Shown here: one piece after another, positions 40,101 through 47,778 of the stretch
Layout of the letters: every line of letters starts with the position of its first letter
Position numbering within the stretch: position 1 is the first letter of the stretch
From: Dendrophyllia cribrosa
Lineage: Eukaryota > Cnidaria > Anthozoa > Scleractinia > Dendrophylliidae
Direction: 5' to 3'
Assembly (NCBI GenBank): GCA_024195265.1
Contig: JAJLRJ010000001.1
Location: 2,227,910 to 2,291,909, forward strand
Length of the DNA: 64,000 nucleotides
The notes under the pieces: generated by a model
Databases searched by the model: none
What the model was told of the DNA's origin: nothing
What the model saw: only the letters and a program-made list of their open reading frames with translations
Made by a program: the position numbers and the translations under genes

Positions 40101-43100
40101 GACCCACTGATCTTTGGATAATTTCTCTAATGACACGATCCCGGAGGATTTCATGCCATAGCCATGATTATAATTATTTTATTTCTCTATGTATTTGCTG
40201 CACTGTCCTGGCATATACTGTTAGGGTTTCTTTGGCTCAGACTCGTGTTGCAAAATAAATGGCAATCGGCTGAAGTTTATGTTACCGCTGTGGACATATT
40301 AGGATCAGTTAATACACTGTAAATAGGCCGTGATTATGTGTCCACAGCCTGCCGCGTGCAAGACTTGTTAGAAAGTGTTTTTTGATCACGGATGTAAGTA
40401 TCTATTAAAGATTCAAGAATGAAAATGCAATCATGTGCAGGAGTAATAAGCTCCTATCACGTTCCTATACTGGAATCACGACTTCTTACAGTTAGTTTTA
40501 GCTCCTTAGTTTATTCTGTTGTTGAGTAGTGTTTTGGAGCTAGACAAAACTTCCGTTATCTTCAGTATCACGGCATTACGATCACTGCATCTAATAGTAT
40601 ATCCTCTGTACGCAAAGAACAGCTTCAATTCACTTGTAGAGTTGCACCAATGTATCTCGAATTCATTGAGACATACACAAGACTAAACTACGTTTCTTTT
40701 GTACAACAAGCGTGTAATTCTCGTGAAGTAATGTTGTGCTCCATGCGTTCCATAATAATGCAGTAATTCCATAATAATGGAGATCAAAGTGCCCTTTGGG
40801 CTATCTCCTGTAAGTTTTTCCCATCATGCAGTGCTGTCATATTATGTCCGAATAATGTTTTTAGGCTAGACTGTGTGATTTCTTGAGTCAAATTTCTCTT
40901 TTATCAATTTTTTGGACGTCATTGAAAATGGTGATGCTCTCCTCTTGTCTTGTTTCTGGAGCAAGTGTTGGTAGTTTTAACTCGTCTGGATTTCCACCTG
41001 GTTTACTATGCACCACCACTTATAAAATAATGGCATTCTCGTCATTTTTAACAGAGTGTAACACATGAACATGGTAACAAAATCTCGATTTGTTGTCTGT
41101 TCAGAGATTGAACAAGTTTTCTATAACTGTTAATCATTCATACAATTAATTACTAGCTTTTAATTGTCATTTGCTGCAGGAAAAATGCTATCATCTGTTT
41201 AAAGATGGTGGCTCTTAGGGAAGTGGTCATAACAAGTGTACTCGACGAGAACCCACCCTGTATAGGGGTAGGGGGTTACACAAGATACCACCTATCTAAT
41301 GAGTCTAATGGACACATTTTTTTTTTATTCTGTCTGCATAAAGCTTGCATTGCTAGTAAAATGGCACAGGAATATTTTTATCTTTCTCTCAGTTTTTACT
41401 CCTGATAGAATGCGGCTATACGAACAAGACACCATCTTTTTAGGGCGAGAGGGGGTACATAAAGAGACCACCAGTCTTTTTGTTAAATGGTGGTTCCTGT
41501 CCGAAAGACCATTTCCGATAGCTATTTCTATCTGAATCTGGGTTGTTTTAATTATGTGTAACAATATCTTCAACAAAAATAATTTATTGTCGAAATATTA
41601 AATTGACATTGTAGAATTTTTTAAGCTAATAATTTTAAGTCATTAATTTAAGTCATCAATAAATGTCAGTGTTATATACAAGCTATGTGATCTTTTCTTT
41701 TGTGATACTTTATGGTCCCGGAGCAAACGTTATCCTTTAGTTTCCATTCCAGCTTAATTCAATACCTTTCTATGCATACATGTGCATCTCATCGTAAATA
41801 AACTTTAGCAATTCTTGTGGGATATGCCAACGGAGGGCAGGCAGGAAAATTTAGCCATCTGCCGACATAGTTTGCAGGGAATTAATGTTTCAGTTTTAGT
41901 TTTTGGGTGCAAACATAAAGCGTAACGCATTTCGAACAAGCTCGATTTATTTTAAATATTTCGTTATGAAAGTTATAGTGTAAAACCCGTTCTTTATCGC
42001 CTACAGCTTAGAAAATACATTGAAGTGTTTATTTCGAAAATATAAGTGGAAATCATGTACTGTTTTCTTGCAGCAACCCGTTCTCTGCATTAGTCAGCTA
42101 ACTTCATTTCACTCATTTGCCGCCATGACATTGCATTAACTGACAAATTGAACATGGCTGATATTGCAAATCAGTTTATTTCTGCCTCCAATGACAGAGA
42201 AAATCGCTTTGGAAAATTCGTTTCCAAAGTCTTCCCATACTGAAAAGAATTGACAGAGAATATTCGAGTGACAGTCGAATCTACTTTGAACAAACAACCA
42301 AAATGGAGTTACACCCAAGTTTCAGAAAGTGTTTCGTGTACTTTTCATGAGAATTAAACTGAACTCAAAGCTGGCCTTGGAAACTGCTTCTCCGGTCTCA
42401 GGAACACTGGAAATAGCATTTCAGGGAGTTTCATTTCAAAAATTTCCCGGGAAGCATGCCCCCGGACCCCCCTAGAAGCTTGCGCCTTCGGCGCTCGGCA
42501 CAGGAGATTCGCCCCACCAACATTATATTCTGGCGCCGCCCCTGTAATTGTAAGATGGTTGGGTTTACTACGATGAGCTGTGAAGGCGACATCAACAGGG
42601 GGCTGGTGTAAAGAAAATTGTAGGGGCAGTTACAACACCGCGGCCAGGCTTCATGCTATCAAGCTACTGTTACATCGCATCTGACTTGCTATAGTATTCC
42701 TTTCCCTAGTATGGCCTTTCTAGTATTCCTAACACGTATATGCGTCAGGCATTAAAACATATAGACTCGCAAAAAAAATATCATGCAAGCAAATCATGGC
42801 AAAAAGAGAAATCCTGCACAGTCTCGAGCGTAGAAAAAAATATCCTGCACCAAAAAATCCCCCCCCCCCCCTCAAAAATCTAATGGTCCGTCCCTAACAC
42901 GACATTACTCCGGTTATACCCATTAATTCCTTATTCCTTTCTTATTAAATTCCTTAACTGATTAGAATAGCTTTCCCCAGTAGACCTACGAGATATTTGT
43001 CCCGTTAGATTACCATTAGGCATATATTATGGTTTCTTTGGCTCAGAGTCGTGTTGCATGGTAAATAAGTTTTTTGTTATCGCTATGAAAATGTTAGGAT

Positions 43101-46100
43101 CAGTAAATTTCTTAGTTCGTGATGCAGTGTTAAAGTCTCCAACGTGCAAGGCTTGTGAAAGAGTGTTTCTTCGTCACGCTGAGATGTATAAGTGTCTAAT
43201 ATCCAAGAACGAAAATGCCAAAGACGACCACGACAGCTCTAGCAACTATGTTTAGCTCATTTCTGTTCTTGATATAACTGTTTGTTAACAACAGTGACAT
43301 TCAAGCAAAAGTTAAGATGAGGGGATGAATACTGAGTAAGTTTACAAGAACTAGATTTCCACCTGAAACAGATTTTGACGATAAGATTGATGATGATCTC
43401 ATTAATGAGAACAGAGAACAAAGTTGTTAAGAATTTTACTTGAAAGGAGAAATGAAACTTCTTCGCAGAATGAAATCTAAATCATTCATTCAGTTATATT
43501 TAATAAAAAAGAATCCTGAAAATTAATTGCAGAGAGCTCTTGATGCTTTATATCCCATGTAGAAATGAGATTTCAGCAAATAAAACATGTTATATTCGAA
43601 AGAAAAGAAATGAGAATGTACTCTTACATAAAGTTATGGGAGATCCTGAAAATAAGGAACGTGATTAGTTAGATACTGTACAGGGAACTATTTGGTTGTT
43701 TTAACCCATGTTTAGATAACGATCACGACGGGACCAATCTTTTTTAAAGTAATGTTGGAATTTTTTCTACAGCAAATGATAATGAAAAGCTAGTAATTAA
43801 TCGTATGGATGATAACAGTTATATGGATGATAACAGTTATAGAGAACTTGTTCAATCATTGAACTTAACAGAGAACAAATGGCGTTTTTTTACCATATGT
43901 TACTCTCTGTTAAAAACGACGAGAATCAATTGACACTTTAAGTAGTGGCGTGGGTTTAGGGAAGGCAACAGTAACACAATGTTTGTATGAAGCTCTTGAT
44001 AATAAACCAGGTGAAAATCCAGACGAGTTGAAAGTACTGAAACTTTCTCCAGATACAAGACAAGAGGACTGCATAACCATTACCAATAACATGGAAACTT
44101 ACTTGTCGAAACAGAAATTGAACTCAAGAAACCATGCACTCTAACCTAAATGTCCAATTGCAACATCAAAAACAATATTCAGACATAATCTGACAGCATT
44201 GCATGATGGGGAAAAACTTACAGGAGATAGCCCAAAGGGCACTTTGATTGAATATAGAGATATGTATGGGAAAATCACGGATTCTATAAAATTGGGTAAA
44301 TAACTATCTATTTTGAAATAAAGTTTACCTACCTCAAATGTGTCGCTTACTTGTGTCTTGTACCGAATTTGAAGCCATTCCGACGCCATTTAGCGAAGTT
44401 ATTCGAAGTCGTTGTCTCCCCTTCTAAAAAGAAGATTCTTCTAAAATGAAAAGGGGAGACAACGACTTCGAATAACTTCGCTAAATGGCGTCGGAATGGC
44501 TTCAAATTCGGTACAAGACACAAGTAAGCGACACATTTGAGGTAGGTAAACTGTATTTCAAAATAGATAGTTATTTACCCAATTTTATAGAATCCGTGAT
44601 TTTCCCATACATTTCTCTATATTCAAAAACACATCAAAAAGACAAATTTTGAGCTTGGGAAGCCTGTGAGGGTACAGATCACACAGGTGCAGCCTAAATT
44701 CCTCAATCCTGGAGTGAGTAAAAAAAAGTACATGTACCTTGTTGATTCCAAAAAAAGACTTGAAGCCTGAAATTAGACATTAAACAAAGTTAAATATAGT
44801 TGAATACCCCACTGTTCATGGTGCTTTACAATAAAAGATTAAAAACTAGATAAAAACTTAACATTATATCTAAACTAAAAAGACACTTGTGTGTTGGAGC
44901 GGAATGTATGTTAAATGTGTATGGTAATACAGTAGAATCCCAATAACTCGAACCTCCAGGGGAGAGGGGAATTTGGTTCGAGATATCGAAGGTTTGAGTT
45001 ATTGAGGGTAAATTTGCAAGCCATCTTTAGCCAAGGGAAAAAAAGTTTGCTTTGAGTTAGCGAGAGGTTGGAGTTATCAAGGGTTTGAGCTATCGGGATT
45101 CTATATTTGTATTATTTTGGAATGCACAGTTTTAACAGTTCATACCTTTTCTTGCAGCAGGAATAACAACTGGAGCTTCAAACTCTCAGGAAGATTTTCA
45201 CGACAAAAAACCTGGCAAATATAAATGCAAGTCGTCCGTATTTATTCGATTAAACGCCGCCCTCAAATAAACGCCGCATCCATGATGCGGCGTTTATTCG
45301 AATAATATACTCAAAAGCGAGTACAGTAATAATCTAGTTTCAGCAAGCCTAAAAAAATTATTTTCCTTGATTATAACAATGTTTATCAGTGCATTCAAAG
45401 CTCTGAGGAATATAATTGAGTGAACTTTATTCTATGGCATGTATTGCAATCGTATTAAAATGCAAAGTGAGAACGATTTAAAGTAAATGACATTTCAGAC
45501 AAACACTGAAACAATTGTTTCTGTTTTTAAAAATTCAAACATTCAGTTGTTATTGTTTGTAAGAAATAAATTGGATTTTAAATAAATGCCACCCTCCAAT
45601 AAACGCCGCCCTCCAATAAATGCCGCTCCAGAATCACGAAAAATTTAATACACGCCACGGCGTTTAATAAATCGAATAAATACAGTATTGTATAAATTTT
45701 GTACTGTCGGTATTAAATGAGTTGCTCAACCCATACATTCCTGTACGTAATCTTAGATCGTCTGAACATTGTCTTTTATCTGTGCCAAAATCTAATCTTA
45801 GACTTAAGTCATATGGAGATACAGTAGAACCTTTTCTGTCAGTGCACCTAAACTTTGGAATTCTTTACCAATTCATATCAGAACTAGTATCTCTGTAGAT
45901 AATTTTAAATCTAATTTAAAAACGTTTCTTTTTATGCAAGCTTTTAATTAAGAAATCTGGTATTTATAATAATACTGTTTGTTTATTGTAAAGTGCCTTA
46001 GGATGTTAGGATTTGGCGCTTTTTAATTTTGTATTGTGATTGTAATTGTAATTAAATACCACTTACATGTACATCAACCAAAATACTTAAGATTTCAACC

Positions 46101-47306
46101 TGTCTCAGTTTTTAAAGTGCTTAATCCTGCATAATGCCAAACCTATTTTGGACTATGACGACCCTGGGTTTCTTTAGCCCCCTACGCACAGACATTATTG
46201 GAGAAGGAGCCCATTATGACCCCAAAGAATGACTGTATTATATATGGTCGCATCTAGGCTTTCTGAAGCACAGCTAGCTGTCAGGGTTGTCAATAACTTT
46301 GAATCACATGTCACATATTGATCGACATTCCTGTGATATTAAAACTTGTTGCCTGTCAATAAATTGAACGTACATATTATAAGTCAAGATCACCTGTTAT
46401 TTCAATGTTCCATCAAGTGCACTCACGACACTCATGACAGGCATTGGAGGTTACTGCTCTTAATGACAGCCCTCTATAAGTACTATTTCTGATGAAATCT
46501 AAGTCATGACGATCGCTTTTGATAAAACCACATCTTAGGAACAGGACCAACGAAATATAAATGATTGGGGTCAGAAAGAAATGATCATTATTAGATGTGC
46601 CAGAACTAGAAAATGAATTAAGATTTTCTGTTATTAAATCTTCTGACATCAAATCTTCATGAAGAATCCATACATGTAGCTACTGAATGCTAATATTTGG
46701 TGGGGGTCGATTAGCAAGAACATCGGCAGGCAGTGAACAAATTCCTGGTATAAAAAAATGACAATTTAGTTTGAAATTCAATGATTTGTTGAAACACAGC
46801 AATGAAATCGAAGTCTTTATATGGTCATAGAGGGCTCAAAAGGGGGTGGAGAGGGAGAATAATTCATGATGATTACATGACATATCACATGTGAATACAA
46901 TGTAGCTGAAGGAAAAAGATAGATATTTGTAAACGTTGCAACAAGGCTTTATGGCTTCATTAAGAAGCAATTGCTGGTTTGCACGTGACGTCACAGCGGC
47001 CATGTTGGTGGTCAAGAACAAAAGCGTTTCTCTCCGCTGGGGACTAACCTCTATTTTCATGCAAATTCTGCGACAAAAATTGTATTGTATTGACCACCAA
47101 CATGGCCGCCTTGTCACGTGGTTGCAAACCAAGAATACAGCAGGTATTTTTATATTTTAAAATAACAAAAAAAAAATTGTCTCGGTTACCTCAAAAATGT
47201 CTAAAACAAAACTGTGTGCGGTGATGTTTCTTGCTGCAAGAAACGTCTCGGGAGAACGACGGAATTCTTCAAGGTTTTTGGTCCAGTGGCTTACAATAGA
47301 ATTCAT
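18584..47306 (-). CDS. AP5B1: AP-5 complex subunit beta-1, 34 coding exons, 918 residues
   Basis: Large (beta-type) subunit of the AP-5 adaptor, which acts without clathrin at late endosomes/lysosomes together with spatacsin (SPG11) and spastizin (ZFYVE26). Exons, 5' to 3' on the minus strand: 47306-47190, 45211-45146, 44766-44738, 36579-36501, 35551-35507, 34858-34799, 34091-34017, 33663-33586, 33482-33421, 32108-32066, 31826-31773, 31606-31472, 30919-30881, 30129-30055, 29873-29818, 29507-29420, 28182-28095, 27141-27076, 26563-26410, 25949-25860, 25408-25273, 24915-24780, 24458-24411, 23063-23005, 22960-22936, 22752-22677, 22013-21928, 21830-21754, 21292-21205, 20521-20458, 20086-19978, 19562-19486, 18967-18855, 18747-18584. 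All junctions keep frame and the total is 2757 nt. Landmarks matching vertebrate AP5B1 as I recall it are ACECLWELE (about 147), NWSVGNCVLAVC (about 565), RDRARFYYCLLTN (about 609), SGLTCAMKL (about 772) and ATDDWRLLQ (about 895). Residues 1 to about 650 are helical solenoid and the rest the appendage-like part. Weakest points: the exon 29 donor (GTTTGT) and a possible missed small exon between exons 30 and 31, where vertebrates have about 13 more residues. Confidence 0.93.
19060..19130. repeat. Short fragment of the 106-bp satellite family
   Basis: A partial unit (AAAAGCTACTGAG, GGTTCTAAC, GTTGAAATCCTAAA), in the AP5B1 intron after exon 32. Confidence 0.6.
19720..19743. repeat. Poly-G tract
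   Basis: About 23 consecutive G residues, in an AP5B1 intron. On the transcribed strand of AP5B1 this is poly-C. The length is typical of assembly or sequencing uncertainty. Confidence 0.9.
20371..20414. repeat. (GTCT)n microsatellite
   Basis: About eleven tandem GTCT units in the AP5B1 intron just 3' of exon 30. Confidence 0.95.
21306..21660. repeat. (GTCA)n-rich minisatellite with higher-order unit
   Basis: Tetranucleotide GTCA/GACA repeats are organised in a roughly 60-75 bp higher-order unit that includes CACCTGGTCAGTCAATGAAT and a CAGTCTGTCCATCAGTC block. It sits in the AP5B1 intron between exons 28 and 29. Plus-strand frames here are repeat artefacts. Confidence 0.9.
22190..22405 (-). 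mobile_element. About 215-bp MITE with TTAACTCCCA ends (copy 1)
   Basis: The ends TTAACTCCCAAGAGTG and ACCCTGGGAGTGAAGGGTTAA are imperfect inverted repeats. An inverted copy of the whole element is at 34952-35166. Both lie in AP5B1 introns. The middle contains a CATTCAAATGAAA/CAGTACTTTTGCA segment that also resembles the 106-bp satellite. Confidence 0.8.
23200..24300 (+). mobile_element. tRNA-derived SINE, split by a TTAA-flanked insertion
   Basis: The head at about 23205-23265 has an A-box-like GGTGTAGTGGCTAG and a B-box GGTTCGAGCCC. A body with CTAGCATCTCATCTAG and CTACAGAAACCGGG follows. The SINE resumes at 24220 with TTAAGCTCCGACTGTGTGGG and CGACTTTACC. An uninterrupted relative lies inverted at 57090-57265. 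It is in the AP5B1 intron between exons 23 and 24. Confidence 0.85.
23425..24219. mobile_element. 795-bp piggyBac-type non-autonomous element in the SINE
   Basis: The ends GGTGGCTGAACACAGTTT and AAACTGTGTTCAGCCACC are perfect 18-bp inverted repeats, each bordered by TTAA (23421-23424 and 24220-24223). TTAA target duplication is the hallmark of the piggyBac superfamily. No transposase frame is present. Confidence 0.88.
24780..24915 (-). CDS. AP5B1: AP5B1 exon 22, GNWSVGNCVLAVC block
   Basis: 45 codons plus one base. TRTGNWSVGNCVLAVC matches the GDWRLGNSVLAVC segment of fish AP5B1. The acceptor is TTATTTTTAG and the donor CACAG|GTGAAC, and the exon joins in phase to ELGNLLLF at 24458. Confidence 0.93.
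25083..25113. repeat. (AAC)n microsatellite
   Basis: About ten ACA units within an AP5B1 intron. Confidence 0.9.
26049..26306. mobile_element. MITE with TTTTCAATTGAGTGTCG ends
   Basis: TGATTTTCAATTGAGTGTCG at the left and CGACACTCAATTGAAAACC at the right are inverted repeats of about 20 bp. The interior has paired CCAATCAG/CTGATTGG and CGCGCG/CCCGCGC blocks. No coding capacity. Related pieces are at 7154 and around 10.76-11.08 kb. Confidence 0.9.
27818..28011. repeat. Long hairpin, arms of about 83 bp
   Basis: 27818-27900 is the reverse complement of 27930-28011 with a handful of mismatches and a 29-bp loop. The arms contain GAGCGGAAAATGGCCGCGCG. It lies in the AP5B1 intron between exons 17 and 18 and is probably a fold-back MITE. 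Confidence 0.9.
29113..29317 (-). mobile_element. tRNA-derived SINE of the type common in corals
   Basis: On the minus strand the head GGCTTGATAGCTCAGTGG starts a cloverleaf-like unit with a 7-bp acceptor stem (GGCTTGA/TCAAGCC), a D arm and GGTTCGAATCC in the T arm. The tail TGAATTTTTTTCAGG and CTGCGAGGATC follows. The anticodon loop is abnormal (no T before the anticodon and a mismatch in the stem) and no mature end is seen, so it is a SINE rather than a working tRNA gene. Confidence 0.88.
29346..29419 (-). repeat. (GTAACA)n microsatellite abutting the AP5B1 exon 16 donor
   Basis: About twelve GTAACA units (one interrupted by GCAACA). On the AP5B1 strand the first unit is the 5' splice site itself (GATGAG|GTAACAGTAACA). 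Confidence 0.93.
29563..29797. repeat. About 17-bp G-rich minisatellite (GGTCGTTACTTTCGGGG)
   Basis: About thirteen degenerate copies of GGTCGTTACTTCCGGGG, lying in the AP5B1 intron between exons 15 and 16. A plus-strand frame through it (GGSLL..VVTSG) is an artefact. Confidence 0.9.
30175..30300 (-). mobile_element. 3' end of a LINE reverse-transcriptase ORF (fragment)
   Basis: On the minus strand the frame GSMVLRAFNTLPHKIRSV, then NELKEFKILKNAI, has the WN-x-LP-x-x-IR-x-x-x-S-x-x-x-FK pattern that ends many CR1/L2/RTE-like RT proteins. It lies in the AP5B1 intron between exons 13 and 14. Confidence 0.5.
32195..32372. repeat. 89-bp tandem duplication
   Basis: The block starting CTAGGCGGAACGAATCG is repeated after 89 bp with one or two changes through ATAGTATCCAGCAT. 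Recent duplication within the AP5B1 intron between exons 9 and 10. Confidence 0.9.
34017..34091 (-). CDS. AP5B1: AP5B1 exon 7, family signature ACECL
   Basis: 25 codons, phase 0 to 0, CACACAG acceptor and CCG|GTATGG donor. The peptide includes RKTACECLWELEMSYP, equivalent to ATACECLRELE in vertebrate AP5B1, and runs on into GLLHAKL of the next exon. This is one of the strongest family matches. Confidence 0.93.
34561..34790. repeat. 40-bp minisatellite, about 6 copies
   Basis: Unit GATTAAGACTGTTNCTTAAA plus TCATAATAATTATGATTATT, each containing a short AT palindrome. It lies next to AP5B1 exon 6. Confidence 0.92.
34952..35166 (+). mobile_element. About 215-bp MITE with TTAACCCATTCACTCCCA ends (copy 2)
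   Basis: An inverted copy of 22190-22405, with ends TAACCCATTCACTCCCAGAG and ACTCTTGGGAGTTAA, in the AP5B1 intron between exons 5 and 6. Confidence 0.82.
38695..39521. mobile_element. About 830-bp element with CCCATTGACACCTGA inverted ends
   Basis: TTAACCCATTGACACCTGA at the left and TCAGGTGTCAATGGGTTAA at the right are perfect inverted repeats bordered by TTAA. No transposase is seen. It is in intron 3 of AP5B1. Confidence 0.85.
39600..40000 (+). pseudogene. Degraded LINE reverse transcriptase fragment
   Basis: Across frameshifts and stops the translation shows SLDQEKAFDRVNYDFLQRVL (the first Asp of the RT active site), then FVLEGGVRQGYPLSPL and QYDDDTTLILAN, a YADD-type motif in mutated form. 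These are the RT fingers/palm motifs of L1/Tx1-like LINEs. A stop follows AETLGH, and similarity ends abruptly at about 40000 where a repeated helicase-element segment begins. Confidence 0.88.
40880..41075 (-). pseudogene. PIF1/Helitron-like helicase fragment, inverted copy
   Basis: The reverse complement of this segment is a diverged copy of 43890-44100, sharing a SVKNDEN-like block and the KPGGNPDELK peptide. The adjacent 40780-40850 is the reverse complement of 44180-44255 (GGGCTATCTCCTGTAAG). The Walker A region is lost. Confidence 0.65.
42965..44120 (+). pseudogene. Degraded PIF1/Helitron-like helicase gene
   Basis: Broken frames include VRDAVLKSPTCKACERVF and later SGVGLGKATVTQCLYEAL, which aligns by eye with the GGAGTGKS Walker A region of PIF1/Helitron helicases but lacks the canonical GKS/T. 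KPGENPDELKVLKLSPDT follows. Stops and frameshifts interrupt it. The segment 42965-43230 is repeated directly at about 39995-40430. Confidence 0.65.
44248..44626. repeat. 379-bp near-perfect palindrome (176-bp arms, 27-bp loop)
   Basis: 44248-44423 is the reverse complement of 44451-44626 with two mismatches in 176 positions. Each arm contains an outward-reading ATG frame (MASEWLQIRYKTQVSDTFE) followed by a donor-like GTAGGTAAAC. The loop holds an 11-nt palindrome (GAAGATTCTTC). It lies in AP5B1 intron 3, 0.1 kb from exon 3. Confidence 0.95.
44933..45102. mobile_element. About 170-bp MITE, TAGAATCCCNATAACTCGAACC ends
   Basis: The left end TAGAATCCCAATAACTCGAA and right end (reverse complement) TAGAATCCCGATAGCTCAAA are imperfect inverted repeats. 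It occupies most of the short intron between AP5B1 exons 2 and 3. Confidence 0.8.
45238..45687. mobile_element. 450-bp MITE with TGTATTTATTCGATTAAACGCCG-type ends
   Basis: The left CGTATTTATTCGATTAAACG and the right (reverse complement) CTGTATTTATTCGATTTATT are inverted repeats, with several AAACGCCGCCC blocks inside. AP5B1 intron 1. Confidence 0.82.
45715..45960 (+). pseudogene. LINE RT C-terminal fragment, frameshifted
   Basis: LLNPYIPVRNLRSSEHCLLS in one frame continues, after a frameshift near 45830, as SVSAPKLWNSLPIHIRTS and VDNFKSNLKTFLF, ending at a stop. This W-N-x-L-P-x-x-I-R motif is the C-terminal end of many non-LTR RTs. AP5B1 intron 1. Confidence 0.8.
46975..47131. mobile_element. 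About 157-bp fold-back MITE
   Basis: The left arm GGTTTGCACGTGACGTCACA with CGGCCATGTTGGTGGTCAA pairs with the right arm TTGACCACCAACATGGCCG with TCACGTGGTTGCAAACC. It lies 60 bp downstream of AP5B1 exon 1. Confidence 0.88.
47190..47306 (-). CDS. AP5B1: AP5B1 exon 1 (start codon)
   Basis: ATG at 47306. The peptide MNSIVSHWTKNLEEF, then RRSPETFLA, matches the W-x-x-x-L-x-x-F-x-x-S-P start of vertebrate AP5B1, so this Met is chosen over an upstream in-frame one at 47375. It ends GAG|GTAACC in phase 0. The start faces the TRC8-like gene across about 470 bp. Confidence 0.9.
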
Positions 47307-47778
47307 CTTTATCCAGGCTTTTCCTGCTATTAAAATAACCAAACAATAGCAAATATTTGCTGTGAATAATTCCAACCTAATCCAATTTCTTTCATGAAAA
47401 GAAATCCAGTGATGGCCGCCATGTTGTTGTTTTGGGAAAATGTGCTGGGGAACTGGTTCCGAGATAGCAAAATAGCATTGTTAGGGAAGAGAGGGCAGGG
47501 AAAGAGTTTATAATATAAAACATTTCGCATAGAAGAGAAATGTCCCTATGATACCTGAAATTAAAATTATTGTCATTTCGATAAAATTACCGGTTACTAA
47601 AGTTAACAAAGAAATAATAAAAAACTAGGACAATCGAAATGATAAATCACCATTACCCTACCCGACCCTACCCTGGAAAGTAAATCAACCGCTGACAGCT
47701 TGGCCTGAAGTCTCTTGATCTTGAAAGAGGAAACGCCATTTCAAAATCGTCCGAATCGTCCCGTCAACGCGAAGGATC
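47307..47778. promoter_or_regulatory. Shared divergent promoter region of AP5B1 and the TRC8-like gene
   Basis: 472 bp separate the two opposed start codons, leaving room only for the two 5' UTRs and a common promoter. A GCCGCCATGTT motif at 47415-47425 matches the reverse of the YY1 core (AACATGGCGGC), frequent near start sites of divergent housekeeping genes. No clear TATA box is seen. Transcription start sites were not determined. Confidence 0.7.

Larger units (their letters stand above)
36580..44737. other. 8.2-kb AP5B1 intron 3 packed with degraded elements
   Basis: The intron between exons 3 and 4 contains a poly-G tract (37968-37991), a TTAA-flanked element (38695-39521), LINE RT remains (39600-40000), two helicase fragments in opposite orientation (40880-41075, 42965-44120), and a long palindrome (44248-44626). 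The segment CAGGCTTCCCAAGCTCAAAA at 37062 recurs inverted near 44645, close to both intron ends. Confidence 0.8.

Noticed and set aside
46413..46652. 79-codon minus-strand ORF as an extra AP5B1 exon
   Set aside because: Exons 1 and 2 join in phase with continuous family similarity (DIFE-VFCRENL), leaving no room for it.
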